Below, one piece after another: positions 45,349 through 56,954 of a stretch of 64,000 nucleotides of DNA. Within the stretch, counting starts at the first letter, position 1; each line of letters begins with the position of its first letter. The translations under genes were made by a program, and so were the position numbers. The notes beneath the pieces were generated by a model, which worked only from the letters and a program-made list of their open reading frames with translations, ran no database searches and had not been told where the DNA came from. Source of the stretch: Rotaria sp. Silwood1 (lineage: Eukaryota > Rotifera > Eurotatoria > Philodinida > Philodinidae); the NCBI GenBank assembly GCA_905250075.1, contig CAJNOP010000042.1, positions 1,238,929 to 1,302,928 on the forward strand, written 5' to 3'.

Positions 45349-46893
45349 ATGACTAATGATGATTCACCTTCGAATTTAAATGAAGATACAAAAACAATCG
45401 AAAAAACGATGCAACCAGTTCTTACAACACAAGCACAACATATAAGTACACCAAACGAGTCAGTACGTCGACATGTTCGAATTTTAACAGAAGAAGAAAG
45501 AATTAGTACAGATAAATGGTTATCCATATTGAATCAAGTTTATGATGATTTGAATTATTCACCAGCACAGCGTATAGCCTATGCGGTCAAATTTTTAGAT
45601 GAAGAACAAAAAGCATGGTATGAACAAAATAAAGATGAAATTAAGAATGATTGGACATTATTTCGTGAACGATTAGAACACAATTCATCTAATCATAAAT
45701 TAATTCGAACAACTGCTCCGTCGATTAATACTTCAATATTAAACAATACGGGACGAGTTGTACTTGAAGACCTTATCGATGAAAAGTTTGACAAATATTC
45801 AGGTGTTGGTGATGCAAGAAATTGGTTATTGCAAACCATGAATCAGTTTAAAGCATGTGGTTTACGACGTGATGATCAATTTGAAGCTATACCTTTATTA
45901 TTAGAGGGCGATGCTTATTTATGGTATACTGACAACAGCGATGCAATTTTCAACTTCGAAACATTTACCAAGTTATTTCTTCAACAATTCAAATCAACGA
46001 TATCATCATCAACAAGTTTTACAGGGGGTACGGGCACATTAGTGACCACAGTACCTGATCACTCATCTATATCACATTTACAACGAACCGTAGCGGATGA
46101 AATTATTAAGAAACCAACATATTTTCGTGGTTCACAAGATGATGTACACGATTGGTTAGATAAGTTAGAACAACGTTTTACAATGGCTAATTGGAATGAT
46201 GAACAAAAATTACGATATATTTCCATACATTTACAAGATGATGCATACAGATGGTGGATGCAAACATCCACATCAATTAAAACATGGTCAGCATTTATTA
46301 CAGCTATTACACAAGCTTTTGGATCAACAAAGGTACAAGAATTAGCATTTGAACAATTAAAATGGTATAAACAAACAGTTAATCAATCCATCACACAATA
46401 TTATGATAAAATTATTGAATTATGTAAAAAAGTCGATCCTGTAATGCCTGATTCTTTGAAATTGAAATATTTAATGGCTGGAATGAAAGAATCATTGAAA
46501 ATGCATGTAGCATTACAAGATCCCAAAACAACTGAAGCATTTCTATTATCGGCAAGGAAGGTTGAAGATGTATTATCACTCACCAAAACAAATAATGAAT
46601 TACCGGACAATGATATTACCATTATTAATGCAACTAGTTATCAAAATCAATTACGTAATCAAGCAACATTCACACAAACATCAAACAATAAATTTAATCA
46701 AAAAAATACTGGCTATGCAGATGCAGCACAAACTCGTACAACTTCTAATAAGAATACAACAGCTGGAAATAACGCAAATCGACAAAATAAATTTTCAAAT
46801 TTTACAAGATCAACACAGAAATTAGGTGTTTGTTACAATTGTGGTACTCCTGGCCATTATGCCCGGGATTGTACCCGTCCCCATTTTCAATAG
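45349..46893 (+). CDS. gag: Gag polyprotein (ORF1)
   Basis: 514 residues from an ATG 141 bp after the LTR. The centre holds two tandem related gag capsid-like segments (RNWLLQTMNQFKACGLRRDD and DWLDKLEQRFTMANWNDEQK, each followed by a YLWY or YRWW motif), as in retrotransposon Gag capsid domains. A CCHC zinc knuckle, C-x2-C-x4-H-x4-C, sits at about residues 495-508 (CYNCGTPGHYARDC) next to the stop. Gag forms the particle that packages the element RNA; the knuckle binds nucleic acid. It overlaps the pol frame by about 60 bp. Confidence 0.92.
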   Translation: MTNDDSPSNLNEDTKTIEKTMQPVLTTQAQHISTPNESVRRHVRILTEEERISTDKWLSILNQVYDDLNYSPAQRIAYAVKFLDEEQKAWYEQNKDEIKNDWTLFRERLEHNSSNHKLIRTTAPSINTSILNNTGRVVLEDLIDEKFDKYSGVGDARNWLLQTMNQFKACGLRRDDQFEAIPLLLEGDAYLWYTDNSDAIFNFETFTKLFLQQFKSTISSSTSFTGGTGTLVTTVPDHSSISHLQRTVADEIIKKPTYFRGSQDDVHDWLDKLEQRFTMANWNDEQKLRYISIHLQDDAYRWWMQTSTSIKTWSAFITAITQAFGSTKVQELAFEQLKWYKQTVNQSITQYYDKIIELCKKVDPVMPDSLKLKYLMAGMKESLKMHVALQDPKTTEAFLLSARKVEDVLSLTKTNNELPDNDITIINATSYQNQLRNQATFTQTSNNKFNQKNTGYADAAQTRTTSNKNTTAGNNANRQNKFSNFTRSTQKLGVCYNCGTPGHYARDCTRPHFQ

Positions 46894-49800
46894 GGGAAGC
46901 ATCGGTCGATGGTGTTGCTTCCAAAAATTTACATATCAATCCATCGACATTAAACACATCCCTTTTATATCTTAATGTTTCTGTTAATAATAAATGTATG
47001 AAGGTAATGATAGATACAGGAGCAAATAGAACTTTTATCTCAATTAAATCATTAGATCCATCATCAGGTAAGATGTTTGTTAATAAATTACATAAGCGTG
47101 TAATTTTAGCTGATGGATGTTCGTCTATTTCTGTTTACGGTACATTAAATTTATCTATCATTATGGGTGATACATCAACTTCTATTAAAGCATTTGTTGT
47201 TAAAGAATTATGTGCTGATTGTATACTAGGAATGGATTTTATCAACAAGTATAAACTAATTATAAATACAGAAGAAAAAATTGTTTCACTGTATAATAAT
47301 TATAAACGTACAACATTAAAATTTGATATTAATTCAAATGAAAATAAATATCCAGCACGTCTAATTAATAATATTCGAATTCCACCAAAACAGACAAGGT
47401 CTATTCCTGTTTCTATTGAACTATTATCAGCTAATGTAATATTTCGTCCATCGTTTAAATTACGACAACGAACATCTGTACCCACGTTAAATTCTTCATT
47501 AAAAGTTCATGATTATACCTCGAATGTTTCACTTTATAATCCAACAGATTATTCATGTTCATTACCGAAAGGTTTAATACTGGGAACAACTACTATTCCT
47601 ACATTATCTTTTAGTAAATGTACATCTATTGATCATCAATTAGTTAATGATAACATCAATAAATTAATTCGACATATTACAGATTCAACACAAAGAGAAG
47701 AAATCAAGACAATCCTTCATCAACATGAAAAACTCTTCGATACAAGTAAACCTGCAATAGCTATTAATGTGAAACCGCATGAAATTAAAACACTTGATCA
47801 TCCTCCACCATCATCTAGACCATACTATTCAACACCTCACAAAGAAGAAGAAATGTACAAGATCGTTCAAGAATTATTATATTATGGTTTAATTCGTAAA
47901 TCTTATTCTCCATTCGCAGCACCAGCATTATTAGTGGCTAAACATGATGGATCATGGCGAATGGTAGTCGATTACAAAAAATTAAATAATATGACAATTA
48001 AAGACAATCATCCATTACCTAATATGGAACAAACAATACGACGATTAGGTGGTGGTTACAAATTCTTTTCAAAATTAGATATGAAAAGTGGATTTTGGCA
48101 AATACCAATTAAAGAGGAGGACAAACATAAAACAGCATTCATTACAGCTGATGGATTATATGAATGGAATGTATTAGCTCAAGGTTTGAAGAATAGTCCA
48201 CCATCATTTCAAAGAGTAATGGCCGATATATTATCTCCTTGTCGGCAATTTTCATTAGTTTACATCGATGATATTGTGGTATTCTCTCGTTCATTTGAAG
48301 AACATCTTAATCATCTTCAACAATTATTATGTATTTTATCTAAATATAATTTTCAACTCAATCCACCAAAATGTAAATTATTCCATCAGAAAATTGATTA
48401 TTTATCTCATATTATATCTGAAGGAGGTTTTCAACCAAATAACGAAAGAATTCAATCAATTATGAATTTGAGGGAACCTTCTACGTTAGTAGAGGCGAAT
48501 AAGTTCCTGGGTGGTTTGTCATGGTATAGGAAATTTATTCCACGATTTGCATCCATGGCTGCACCTATTCACAAAGTAACAAATTTAACAAAAAACAATA
48601 GGAAAAATTTTAGATGGGAAAAGCCACAACACGAAGCATTTTTACAATTGAAACAGTTCTTAATAACTTCTCCATTATTTCTTGATTATCCAAATGATAA
48701 TTATCCAGTCATCTTGACAACAGATGCATCGAAAGTTGGTATTGGGGGAACCTTACAACAGAATATTAATGGTGAAATTAGGAATCTTTATTATCATTCA
48801 CAAGTAACATCTTCTACTCAAAGAAAATATGATCCAATCGAATTAGAAGCACTAGCAATATGGATGTGTTTCCAACGTATGCGATCTTATTTATTAGGAA
48901 GATCAATTATCATTTACACTGATCATTGTCCATTATGTAACATGATGAGTTCAACAGTGAAGAACCGAAGAGTTGATCGTATATCAATATTATTACAAGA
49001 ATTTAATATTGAAAAAATTATCCATATTAAAGGTCAACACAATTGTTTAGCTGATTACTTATCCCGTCATCCAATTCCAAGCGAAGAAGAAATATTTGAT
49101 GAAGATTATGGTATTGTTAAACGAGATAAAGGGGAACCGACTGTTATGGGTCGTGTTCCTGATGAGACTACTCCACTAGCTGGAGCAGTTATGACAAGAT
49201 CCAAAGTGAAACAATTACAATTAAAACAAGATCAAAATTCAACAACAACACCAACAGATAGAAATAAGATAACATTACCACCAATAGAAGAAGAAACTGA
49301 TCAAATGAAAGAAGATCCATCACAAATTATTGCAAAAAATACACTGGATATAGAGTTATTAAAAATTGAACAAGGAAAAGATTCGGATATTCAACAAAAA
49401 ATTGCAGAAGTTATGAAAAATCCAATTAAAAGTACTTATGAATTCAAGAATGGTTTATTATATAAGTTAATGATTATGCGTGAAGGTTGTAATACGAAGA
49501 AAAAATTAATTTATTTACCTTCATCTATGATTAATGATCTTTTACAAGTTTATCATAGTGACCCTCTTAGTGGTCATTTTGGAGTCCAACGAACATATTT
49601 GAAAATTAAAAATAAATATTGGTGGCCGAATATGAAGCAATCTATTACACAATATATACAATCATGTTTACCTTGTCAACAATATAATATTAGTCGATTG
49701 AAGAAACCTGGTCGATTACAACCAATTCCACCACCTGAAGGACCGTTTCAATTAATTGGTATGGATTATTGTGGTCCATTTAAGCAAACTCCACGTGGTA

Positions 49801-50579
49801 ATCAATATGTATTATGTCTTACAGATTATTTTACGAGATGGGTGGTTGCTGCTGCTGTACCTGATTGCTCAGCTCAAACTACTGCTGAGGCATTATTTAA
49901 TGAATTCATTTGCAAGTATGGGGTACCGGCAGTAATACTATCCGATCAAGGAACGCACTTTCATAATCAATTAATGGAAGCAATGTCGAAATTGATTGGA
50001 TATAATCATACTTATTCAACAACATACCATCCTCAATCAAATGGAATGATAGAAAGGTTCAACGCAACATTTGTACCACAAATTGCCAAACTTCAAGATA
50101 AAGAAAACAACAATTGGGATGAATTTTTATTACCTGTAGTATTTGCATATAATACAGGAACGCATTCAACAACTCAATATTCACCATTTCAATTATTATA
50201 TGGTCGAGAACCAAGATTACCTACTGATGGACAAAAATCTTCCTTCACATTTCATAAACCAAATGATTATTATGAGCAATTAAAGAAAAGTATGAAATTG
50301 ATACATGGATATGCTCGCGAAAATATTATTCGTAAACAACGTCAATATAAAACTCAATATGATAAACGACGTCCTGATCCTCATTATGCAATAAATGATC
50401 GTGTTTTAATTAGAAGACATGGAATGAAAAATAAATTAGAACCAAAATTTTCAATTACACCACAAATTATTATTCGTGCACAACATCCTGTTTACGTCGT
50501 TCGAGATGAAATAACTCAAATTGAAACACAAGTGCACATAAACGATATTAGACCCATTTATATTTCAAAATTAAATTAA
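46830..50579 (+). CDS. pol: Pol polyprotein (ORF2): protease, RT, RNase H, integrase
   Basis: 1249 open codons in the -1 frame relative to gag. The frame has no ATG near its 5' end, so expression as a Gag-Pol fusion is expected. Aspartic protease IDTGANRTF at about residue 60; reverse transcriptase with YIDD at about 478; RNase H beginning TTDASKVGIGG at about 629; integrase with an HHCC zinc region (HSDPLSGHFGVQRTYL to CLPCQQ) at about 907 and catalytic residues in GMDYCGPF, SDQGTHFHN and NGMIERFN. No chromodomain was seen at the C-terminus. All catalytic motifs are intact. I found no canonical slippery heptamer in the overlap. Confidence 0.95.
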   Translation: MLQLWYSWPLCPGLYPSPFSIGEASVDGVASKNLHINPSTLNTSLLYLNVSVNNKCMKVMIDTGANRTFISIKSLDPSSGKMFVNKLHKRVILADGCSSISVYGTLNLSIIMGDTSTSIKAFVVKELCADCILGMDFINKYKLIINTEEKIVSLYNNYKRTTLKFDINSNENKYPARLINNIRIPPKQTRSIPVSIELLSANVIFRPSFKLRQRTSVPTLNSSLKVHDYTSNVSLYNPTDYSCSLPKGLILGTTTIPTLSFSKCTSIDHQLVNDNINKLIRHITDSTQREEIKTILHQHEKLFDTSKPAIAINVKPHEIKTLDHPPPSSRPYYSTPHKEEEMYKIVQELLYYGLIRKSYSPFAAPALLVAKHDGSWRMVVDYKKLNNMTIKDNHPLPNMEQTIRRLGGGYKFFSKLDMKSGFWQIPIKEEDKHKTAFITADGLYEWNVLAQGLKNSPPSFQRVMADILSPCRQFSLVYIDDIVVFSRSFEEHLNHLQQLLCILSKYNFQLNPPKCKLFHQKIDYLSHIISEGGFQPNNERIQSIMNLREPSTLVEANKFLGGLSWYRKFIPRFASMAAPIHKVTNLTKNNRKNFRWEKPQHEAFLQLKQFLITSPLFLDYPNDNYPVILTTDASKVGIGGTLQQNINGEIRNLYYHSQVTSSTQRKYDPIELEALAIWMCFQRMRSYLLGRSIIIYTDHCPLCNMMSSTVKNRRVDRISILLQEFNIEKIIHIKGQHNCLADYLSRHPIPSEEEIFDEDYGIVKRDKGEPTVMGRVPDETTPLAGAVMTRSKVKQLQLKQDQNSTTTPTDRNKITLPPIEEETDQMKEDPSQIIAKNTLDIELLKIEQGKDSDIQQKIAEVMKNPIKSTYEFKNGLLYKLMIMREGCNTKKKLIYLPSSMINDLLQVYHSDPLSGHFGVQRTYLKIKNKYWWPNMKQSITQYIQSCLPCQQYNISRLKKPGRLQPIPPPEGPFQLIGMDYCGPFKQTPRGNQYVLCLTDYFTRWVVAAAVPDCSAQTTAEALFNEFICKYGVPAVILSDQGTHFHNQLMEAMSKLIGYNHTYSTTYHPQSNGMIERFNATFVPQIAKLQDKENNNWDEFLLPVVFAYNTGTHSTTQYSPFQLLYGREPRLPTDGQKSSFTFHKPNDYYEQLKKSMKLIHGYARENIIRKQRQYKTQYDKRRPDPHYAINDRVLIRRHGMKNKLEPKFSITPQIIIRAQHPVYVVRDEITQIETQVHINDIRPIYISKLN

Positions 50580-51263
50580 TAAAAAAAATAATAATACATA
50601 GCAAAAAAAAAACAAAACAAAACAACAAGACAAAAATCAACAACAAAACATTTATTAATATTATATTAATATTCTTATAAATATTTTTTATCATTTTTAT
50701 TATTTATTCATTGATAAATATTTCTTATTGATTTTAGAAAAGATTTATGTGAATGATGGTTTATGTTAAACTATGTTGGATGTATGCGCAACAACTGATA
50801 TGGAATAACATTTATCATCTATGAATTGGATTAATTGATATTTTAATATGTGCACATTAAAAAATCAATTTTATTATCAAATCCAAATGGAAAATTAATA
50901 ATGATTATATTTACAATTATATAAAAAAAAAAAAATGAAAAAATGATAATGATGAATCATTGATGGAAACTTTCTTGAAAGGAATGTTTCTGAATAAACC
51001 AATCCGAATAATTGTTAATTCGTCCTTATGTTAATGACACCTGTGGTCAATAATATATAACAAGTGAATTTTGTTCAAAAATGGATGACCAAGGGCTATT
51101 GGTCAATATCGTCTTCAAATGAATACCCTTTATTTTATTTATTATTTATAAGTTTTATCATATGATTCACTAATTCAAGATATTGTGAAACAGTAATTAT
51201 CCAGTGATTCACTTCAACTTTCGATTTGTTTAATTGATCATTTATTTACATTAAATTATCGTC
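50580..51263 (+). other. spacer between pol and ORF3
   Basis: AT-rich, no ORF. It may contain a promoter or splice acceptor for ORF3; none can be specified. Confidence 0.5.
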
Positions 51264-52877
51264 ATGTTCAAATCAAATTATTCATCTCAACGCTCATCAT
51301 TTCGTTCACATCATCCATCATCTCATCATTCACCATCACATCAATCACATCGTTTACATTTACATGAAAAATATTCAACATTTCATGTTCACTCGTCAGA
51401 TTATGAAGTTGTATTTGTGAATAACGAAACATCAACAAATACAATGAACAAATTATTGAATCATGTGAATACATGCAAACAATATTCGATAGACACCGAA
51501 TCTGAACGAGCAAACAATCAATTATCATTAATACAAATTAATTCAATACCAATTGAAACACCATCACGTGTAATGTTATTCGAACTGAAGCACTTACCGG
51601 ATCAACATTCACAAAAGTATGAAAAAATTCTTCAAATGTTTCAATTAATTTTTAGGTTGGACAATGAAATTTATTCTTGGGGAAACATGCACAGGGAACT
51701 TGAACCAGCAAAAGATTTAATTATCTGGCCAATTCCAGCAGAATTAATTGATATTCAACCACATTTTTCGGTGTGGTATGATTGGGCACGGACCCAGTGT
51801 GGGGTCCAGAGCCTGTCACATCGAAATGATAAGAACAACGATAATGAAATTATACAACAACATCATCAACAATCATCATGTCATTGTCATCCACCATCAC
51901 CATACAAAATCAATGAACTTTGGTCTCTTCAAAATGCATTTATGTATGGATGTAAATTATTTATCGACAAATCATGCAGATTAAGTCATTGGTCATTAAG
52001 TTTATCATCAAGTCATTCATCATTATCACATGTTGAACGAATGAAGATGATCCATTATGCTACACATGATGTTATGGCTGTTACATTTTTAGTACGACCA
52101 ATTACTGAACAATGGACATTTGAAAAAATTAAAAATAGGAAAATGAATGAAATGCTCGTCGCATTTAATTCAATTAAACTTCCACCATTATCAACATCAA
52201 AAAATAAAAAAATTAAGAACATCAACATGCAAAAATTCGCTACATTATTTAGGTGTAATGATCCAGCAGCAGAACAAATTTCGTCGGATGATGAGATATA
52301 TTTGAATCAATTAATTGAACCGAATGATTTTAAAAATGAACAAGATCAAATTGAACCAATTGATGTTGATTATACACCAGTCATCAATGATGATGAACCA
52401 ACTGAACCAATACAACAACGAGAACCTGAACCAACTGAACAAGAATTAAATGGTATTGAATTAATTATTAATGCTGAAAATCAACTTGAAGAACATCATG
52501 ATAATGAAGGAATTAAACCAAATGAAGGTCTTGAGAAAAATCCACCAAAAAGGAAAAATAAACCACATCGTCATCGTGAACGTTCACAAGCAGCAAGAAA
52601 ACGAAAAAACAAAAAAAGAACTAAGAAACTTCGTCTACATCGTTATCGATATTGTGTTACTCAACCATTATATTTTAAATATCCAATGGCATTGGTGAGA
52701 ATGGTATTAGATGAATACAATATCGATTATGTACACGTTAAGAGACAAGAAGGATATTTAGTAGTTGGTCTGAAGAACAAGTTAATCAAGAAACAATATG
52801 AACGACAAATACCAGAAGATTTATTTGATGGAAGAAATTATCAACGTCATTATCGACGACAACGACGAACAAGATAA
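51264..52877 (+). CDS. DEDDy-type 3'-5' exonuclease, element ORF3
   Basis: 537 residues from the ATG at 51264. Exo I appears as YSIDTES near residue 75 (the D-x-E pair), the Exo II region near 136 (IYSWGNMHREL), and Exo III as HYATHD near 264 (Y-x3-D), the hallmark of the DEDDy subclass that trims 3' ends of RNA or single-stranded DNA. SLQNAF and the Leu/Lys-rich stretch before Exo III also fit this family. A His/Ser/Gln low-complexity insert lies between Exo II and Exo III. After an acidic linker the C-terminus is highly basic (PKRKNKPHRHRERSQAARKR), likely nuclear-localising or nucleic-acid binding. The canonical Exo II Asp is not obvious in my reading. Not a glycoprotein: no signal peptide or membrane segment. 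Confidence 0.85.
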   Translation: MFKSNYSSQRSSFRSHHPSSHHSPSHQSHRLHLHEKYSTFHVHSSDYEVVFVNNETSTNTMNKLLNHVNTCKQYSIDTESERANNQLSLIQINSIPIETPSRVMLFELKHLPDQHSQKYEKILQMFQLIFRLDNEIYSWGNMHRELEPAKDLIIWPIPAELIDIQPHFSVWYDWARTQCGVQSLSHRNDKNNDNEIIQQHHQQSSCHCHPPSPYKINELWSLQNAFMYGCKLFIDKSCRLSHWSLSLSSSHSSLSHVERMKMIHYATHDVMAVTFLVRPITEQWTFEKIKNRKMNEMLVAFNSIKLPPLSTSKNKKIKNINMQKFATLFRCNDPAAEQISSDDEIYLNQLIEPNDFKNEQDQIEPIDVDYTPVINDDEPTEPIQQREPEPTEQELNGIELIINAENQLEEHHDNEGIKPNEGLEKNPPKRKNKPHRHRERSQAARKRKNKKRTKKLRLHRYRYCVTQPLYFKYPMALVRMVLDEYNIDYVHVKRQEGYLVVGLKNKLIKKQYERQIPEDLFDGRNYQRHYRRQRRTR

Positions 52878-53124
52878 ATTAAAAACATTTTTTTTTGTTA
52901 ATTCTTTTCTCCTATCTTCTCTTCCCGTGTGATATCTCTCGTTATTGTTATATATTTCTTTTTTTTCCTTTTCTTTCGATGTGATATGTCCTGGTATGAT
53001 CTGATACAGTTATATTTTCTTTAAGTTTTTTTTTCCTTTCTTTTCTACTGTTGTTTATCTCCTTTTTTGAAATAGTAAAAAAGTTTTTGGTGAACAAAAA
53101 ACTTTTTTCTCTAGTGGATAAGGG
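52878..53124 (+). other. 3' untranslated region of the element
   Basis: T/C-rich. It ends in GTGGATAAGGG just before the right LTR, a weak polypurine tract. Confidence 0.55.
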
Positions 53125-53300
53125 TGTTATATCCTGCCATCTATATTTTATATTTCTATATTTCTTTCGCGTGTGTGATTGTTTCCTTTTCTTTTGTTGG
53201 TCTTGTGGTTAATGGTGATACAAGAATAAACTAGTCAGTTATGCTTTAACTTAAACGAACTCGAACGTCCATAAGATTAAGTGCAAATAAAAGCATAACA
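53125..53300 (+). repeat. right LTR, 176 bp
   Basis: Identical by eye to the left LTR, followed by AACTG. Confidence 0.95.
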
Positions 53301-53658
53301 AACTGTTTCTGAGAAAAATATGAATAACGGTTAGAAGCTTCACTCAAGAATAACCTGCAGCATATACATACAAAAACTATAAGCAACTTTTGACTAACAA
53401 ATGCACTAAATCAATTTGTTGCTTAGAAAAGTTTACATTTATTGTTAGAATTATAAGACTATGAATTGTAGATATGAAAAACAATCGTTGATTCTGTTTT
53501 GCTGTAGGATTTTGTTGATTAGACAATATTCAGATCGATCTAAATAAAAGAAAACCAGCTTGTATTAATAGATACCTCATATACTTCGTTACTTTTTTGA
53601 CCGTCAGTATACCCTAGTAGTTCAAGCAAATGTACGCCATGTGTATTCATGAAAATAG

Positions 53659-55942
53659 TTGATGTAGCTATCTGTGGACAAAAGTAAAATTGTACGGTTT
53701 CAATTTGAGTCAAAGTTGACCCTAAACTTCATTTTTCTTGGAAAATGACATTTTGTTGGAATATTAACAATATAATCGAGTTATATTTTAATATAAGTTC
53801 TCTAAGTCCGATATGATCTCTAACTCTATTGAAAGCGGATGAAAAGTGATATCATATCTTTCCCTTTACTTTACTTTACCAAGAATTGAAAGCAAATTTA
53901 ACGATTTTTTATTGTCAAACTTCTTCGTGTTATGATTTTTTTCCACATACAGTTCTGTGAAAAATTTTAGGATCACTTATTCGTGTGGATTTGTTTGCCT
54001 GTTCTCTGGTAATCTAGACTACCCAAAAAAGCAAAGTGTACGCTAATAGATGTATTCTGGTGTGCTCCATCCAATTAATTAATCAGGTCCCTAATACTAT
54101 AACTGCCGAAACACTGGAAACTCACTGAAACTCACAAATGACCGTTTCGCTCTCTTAGCTTTGACCCTGTGCTAATTTCCAAATTTAAAACGTGTATCGA
54201 ATTCCCAAACATGTTGTTTTGTAGAAAAACGCATTCTCTATCCGAATCCATCGTCAAACAACCAATCATACCTTCACTTGGAATAGCCTGGATGTAATAC
54301 TGAAGTTAAGTCATGTTTTCAAGCCATTTTAGTTTGATCAGTAAGATCGCATTTTCAAAGCTTTGGGGATCAAAATGCTCAGCAGGAGATCCTCGATTAG
54401 TGTATCTGACTTTCAATCAAAATGCAAGTCTAATCGATTCGAGAATAATTAGAATGCGATACTGATTCTATAATTTTTCATAGACCAAAACACACCTATT
54501 TCACTAACTATTGGTTTTTCCCAAATCGAGTAGTAGTGTTAGGGATCTGATTAACTAGTTGGATGGAACACACTCGAATACATATATTACCGTACACTTC
54601 GCTTTTTTGGGTAGTGTAGGTTACCAGAGAGCAGGCAAACAAATCCACACGAACAAATGGTTCTAAAATTTTTCATAGAACTGCAAATTTTATCAAAACT
54701 AGGGTAGGAAAATTCTGCCTGTTGCATGCATTCGAAAGAATTATCGATAGAATCAATTAGCATTTCACTTACGCCATTTTCAATTCTGTCAGCAAGATTT
54801 CTTTCAAGTCTTGTTCATTTCTCGATGCTGGCGTAAATGTTCGATTATGACGATTTTACTCAACTCGAGCGTTCAATGGAGTTAAAATCAACACTTTGAA
54901 ATAGCCGATTCAGACGTTTTTCGCTTTGCAATCTGTGTTTAAGATCATTGTCATGTTTGACAATAAAATTATATTCTAGCCTCTTTTTTCTGGTTCACTG
55001 AAACAGATTTCTTCTCTTCTTGAGAATATTTTTGTATGATTCATGCATTAAAGTTTCATTAGTAACCGCTAAAATCTCTATCCCTTGGCGACTAATTGAA
55101 TCCCATAAATCAGAATTTCCAGAATGATGTTTCACTAGGAACAGTGTGCTATCTAATTGAACTAACATTCACAAGACCATGTCACACTTTCTTAAAAACA
55201 ATAATTTTTCTTCATGAACTCTATTTGAGAGATTAAGTGTATTCATTCGTTTTCAATATTCAAAAATAGTATTTTGCGTCTTCTCTATCGAAATATCTAG
55301 CCTCATTCATTCGATGTTTGTCTTTTGACGAAGATACTTTCACTTCCAATAGATTTTCTTCGTTCAAAAATCAATGTTCCCTTTATAAGAGAATTCTTTC
55401 GTTTTCACATGACTTTTTTCGCCTCGGCCAGGAAATGACTGAGCAATTGTGTGTATTTGATACTTTTTGGCCATTTCCTTAGTGTTACAACTGGGAACGT
55501 AAACGACCGATCTAGATTTTTTTTCGAGTTTTTGCGTGTTTTTTTTAAACCAGTCATACGAGTGTCATTTTTACTGATATGATCAAGTAGGTTTTGACTT
55601 ATAGAAACGTATGTGTCTGACGCCACAAAACTAACCTATGCGAATTTGCACACAGAAACGATAACCGATAACCGATAATAAACTATTGATATTGAAATGG
55701 CTAGGGAGTACTTCTTCAGTTTGCTGCAGACTATGAAAATAAATAATTGACGTTACTATTCATTCTCTTTCCACAAAGAGATCACATCGGACTTAGAAAA
55801 TTTACATGCAATAGTAACTTGATTATTTTTTTATCATTCTAATAAAATGTCATTTTCGAAGAAAAACTAGGTTTATGATCAATTTTGACTCAAATTGAAA
55901 CCGCATAATTTTATTTTTTTTCGACAGATAACTACATCAAGT
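53659..55942. mobile_element. non-autonomous element with long inverted ends (about 168 bp)
   Basis: 53659-53826 is matched in inverse by about 55774-55942 (GGTTTCAATTTGAGTCAAA and CTAAGTCCGATRTGATCTCT present in both arms). The length is about 2.3 kb, with no transposase ORF. It carries a second inverted-repeat element (53950-54683). The outer limits are approximate. Confidence 0.65.
53950..54683. mobile_element. nested inverted-repeat element, arms about 148 bp
   Basis: CAGTTCTGTGAAAAATTTTA at 53950 is inverted at 54683, and the arms extend to 54098 and 54537 at high identity (including CGTGTGGATTTGTTTGCCTG and ACTACCCAAAAAAGC). Non-coding, 734 bp. No matching 8-bp target duplication seen. 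Confidence 0.7.
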
Positions 55943-56946
55943 GTTTGATGGATGAAGACGAGTAGTTTAAAAACACCCCGTAAGTCCTATGCTGCATTTT
56001 AGTGAAAATTATGACTCGAAGTCATGCATGGTTGTAGATATCTTATATATACAAGTTTAGCCATCAATTACATGATCGATTGTGAGCGCCACAGTAGTCG
56101 AAAGACATTCAAAAGAGATTAGTTTAATTTTCAAAAGAAATGATGTGATTAAATTCTGCTTGCTGCTCTCTACTGTAGAATATATGTGTTCGACTTAAGT
56201 TTTCATTCCACCAACTCTGAAAACGTGGACTCTTTCTAAAACCCATACAGCTTCAGATATTTCTCGATTTGCAAGATTCTATCAAATTGTTTTCGGTGCC
56301 ACTAGGTATCAACGTACAGTAAAGTCAATGAATTAAATGAGGATGTGAGTTGACTCCTCGAGTTTATTTAGCTTTTGACAAATTTCTAGCGTTTTGTATT
56401 TCACCCGTCGAATGTAGTGCTTTGAATGGGTCGAATAAATTCCGAAAAACATCTAAAGTTCTTTCTGAAGAATTTAATGCATGTTGAATTTATCGAAAAG
56501 AAAAAAATATATTGACTGCAAATTATGAATTTCAATAAACCTGTTAAGATCACCATTTTTTCAGACATCAGTTTCTTCTTTTCTAGAATTGTTACGGATG
56601 CCTACTGATATGAAGAAATTTTTGATGATAGCATATATGAAGAAAGCAAACATTGCATTTATTTCGATTGGAATGAAATAGGAAAGAGAATCAATGTATT
56701 AAAGACGAATTTGCATAATGAGAGAACTAAGCCTTACAAGCACATTATACAATAGTAATAAATAGACTTTCAGCAAGCTTTGTTGATCTCTCCAATGGAA
56801 ACATGAAAAGAAAAACTTTTTAATTCTATCTTTGAGATATTTTTGGCTGTTTTTTCTCTTAGTTTCCGATCGCAATCGTTTTCCTTTTTCATCGGCTATG
56901 AGAAATTGTGATAGAATTTTAAGCGGAGAATTATGAGCTGTGCATA
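55943..56946. other. intergenic, nothing recognised
   Basis: No supported exon or repeat between the two transposon-derived segments. Confidence 0.4.
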
Positions 56947-56954
56947 ATACTAAC

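Larger units (their letters stand above)
45032..53300 (+). mobile_element. Ty3-type LTR retrotransposon with gag, pol and DEDDy exonuclease ORF3
   Basis: An 8.27-kb element bounded by 176-bp LTRs identical by eye (45032-45207, 53125-53300), each TGTTAT to ATAACA, with the 5-bp duplication AACTG on both sides. Internal order: primer site, gag (45349-46893), pol in the -1 frame (protease, RT, RNase H, integrase), then a separate ORF3 (51264-52877). RT before integrase places it in the Ty3/gypsy group. ORF3 is an enzyme of the DEDDy exonuclease type, as reported for several bdelloid LTR families. All ORFs are open and the LTRs are identical, so this is a young and possibly still mobile copy. Confidence 0.95.

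Noticed and set aside
51264..52877. ORF3 as an envelope-like glycoprotein
   Set aside because: No signal peptide, membrane span or fusion-protein features; it has exonuclease motifs instead.
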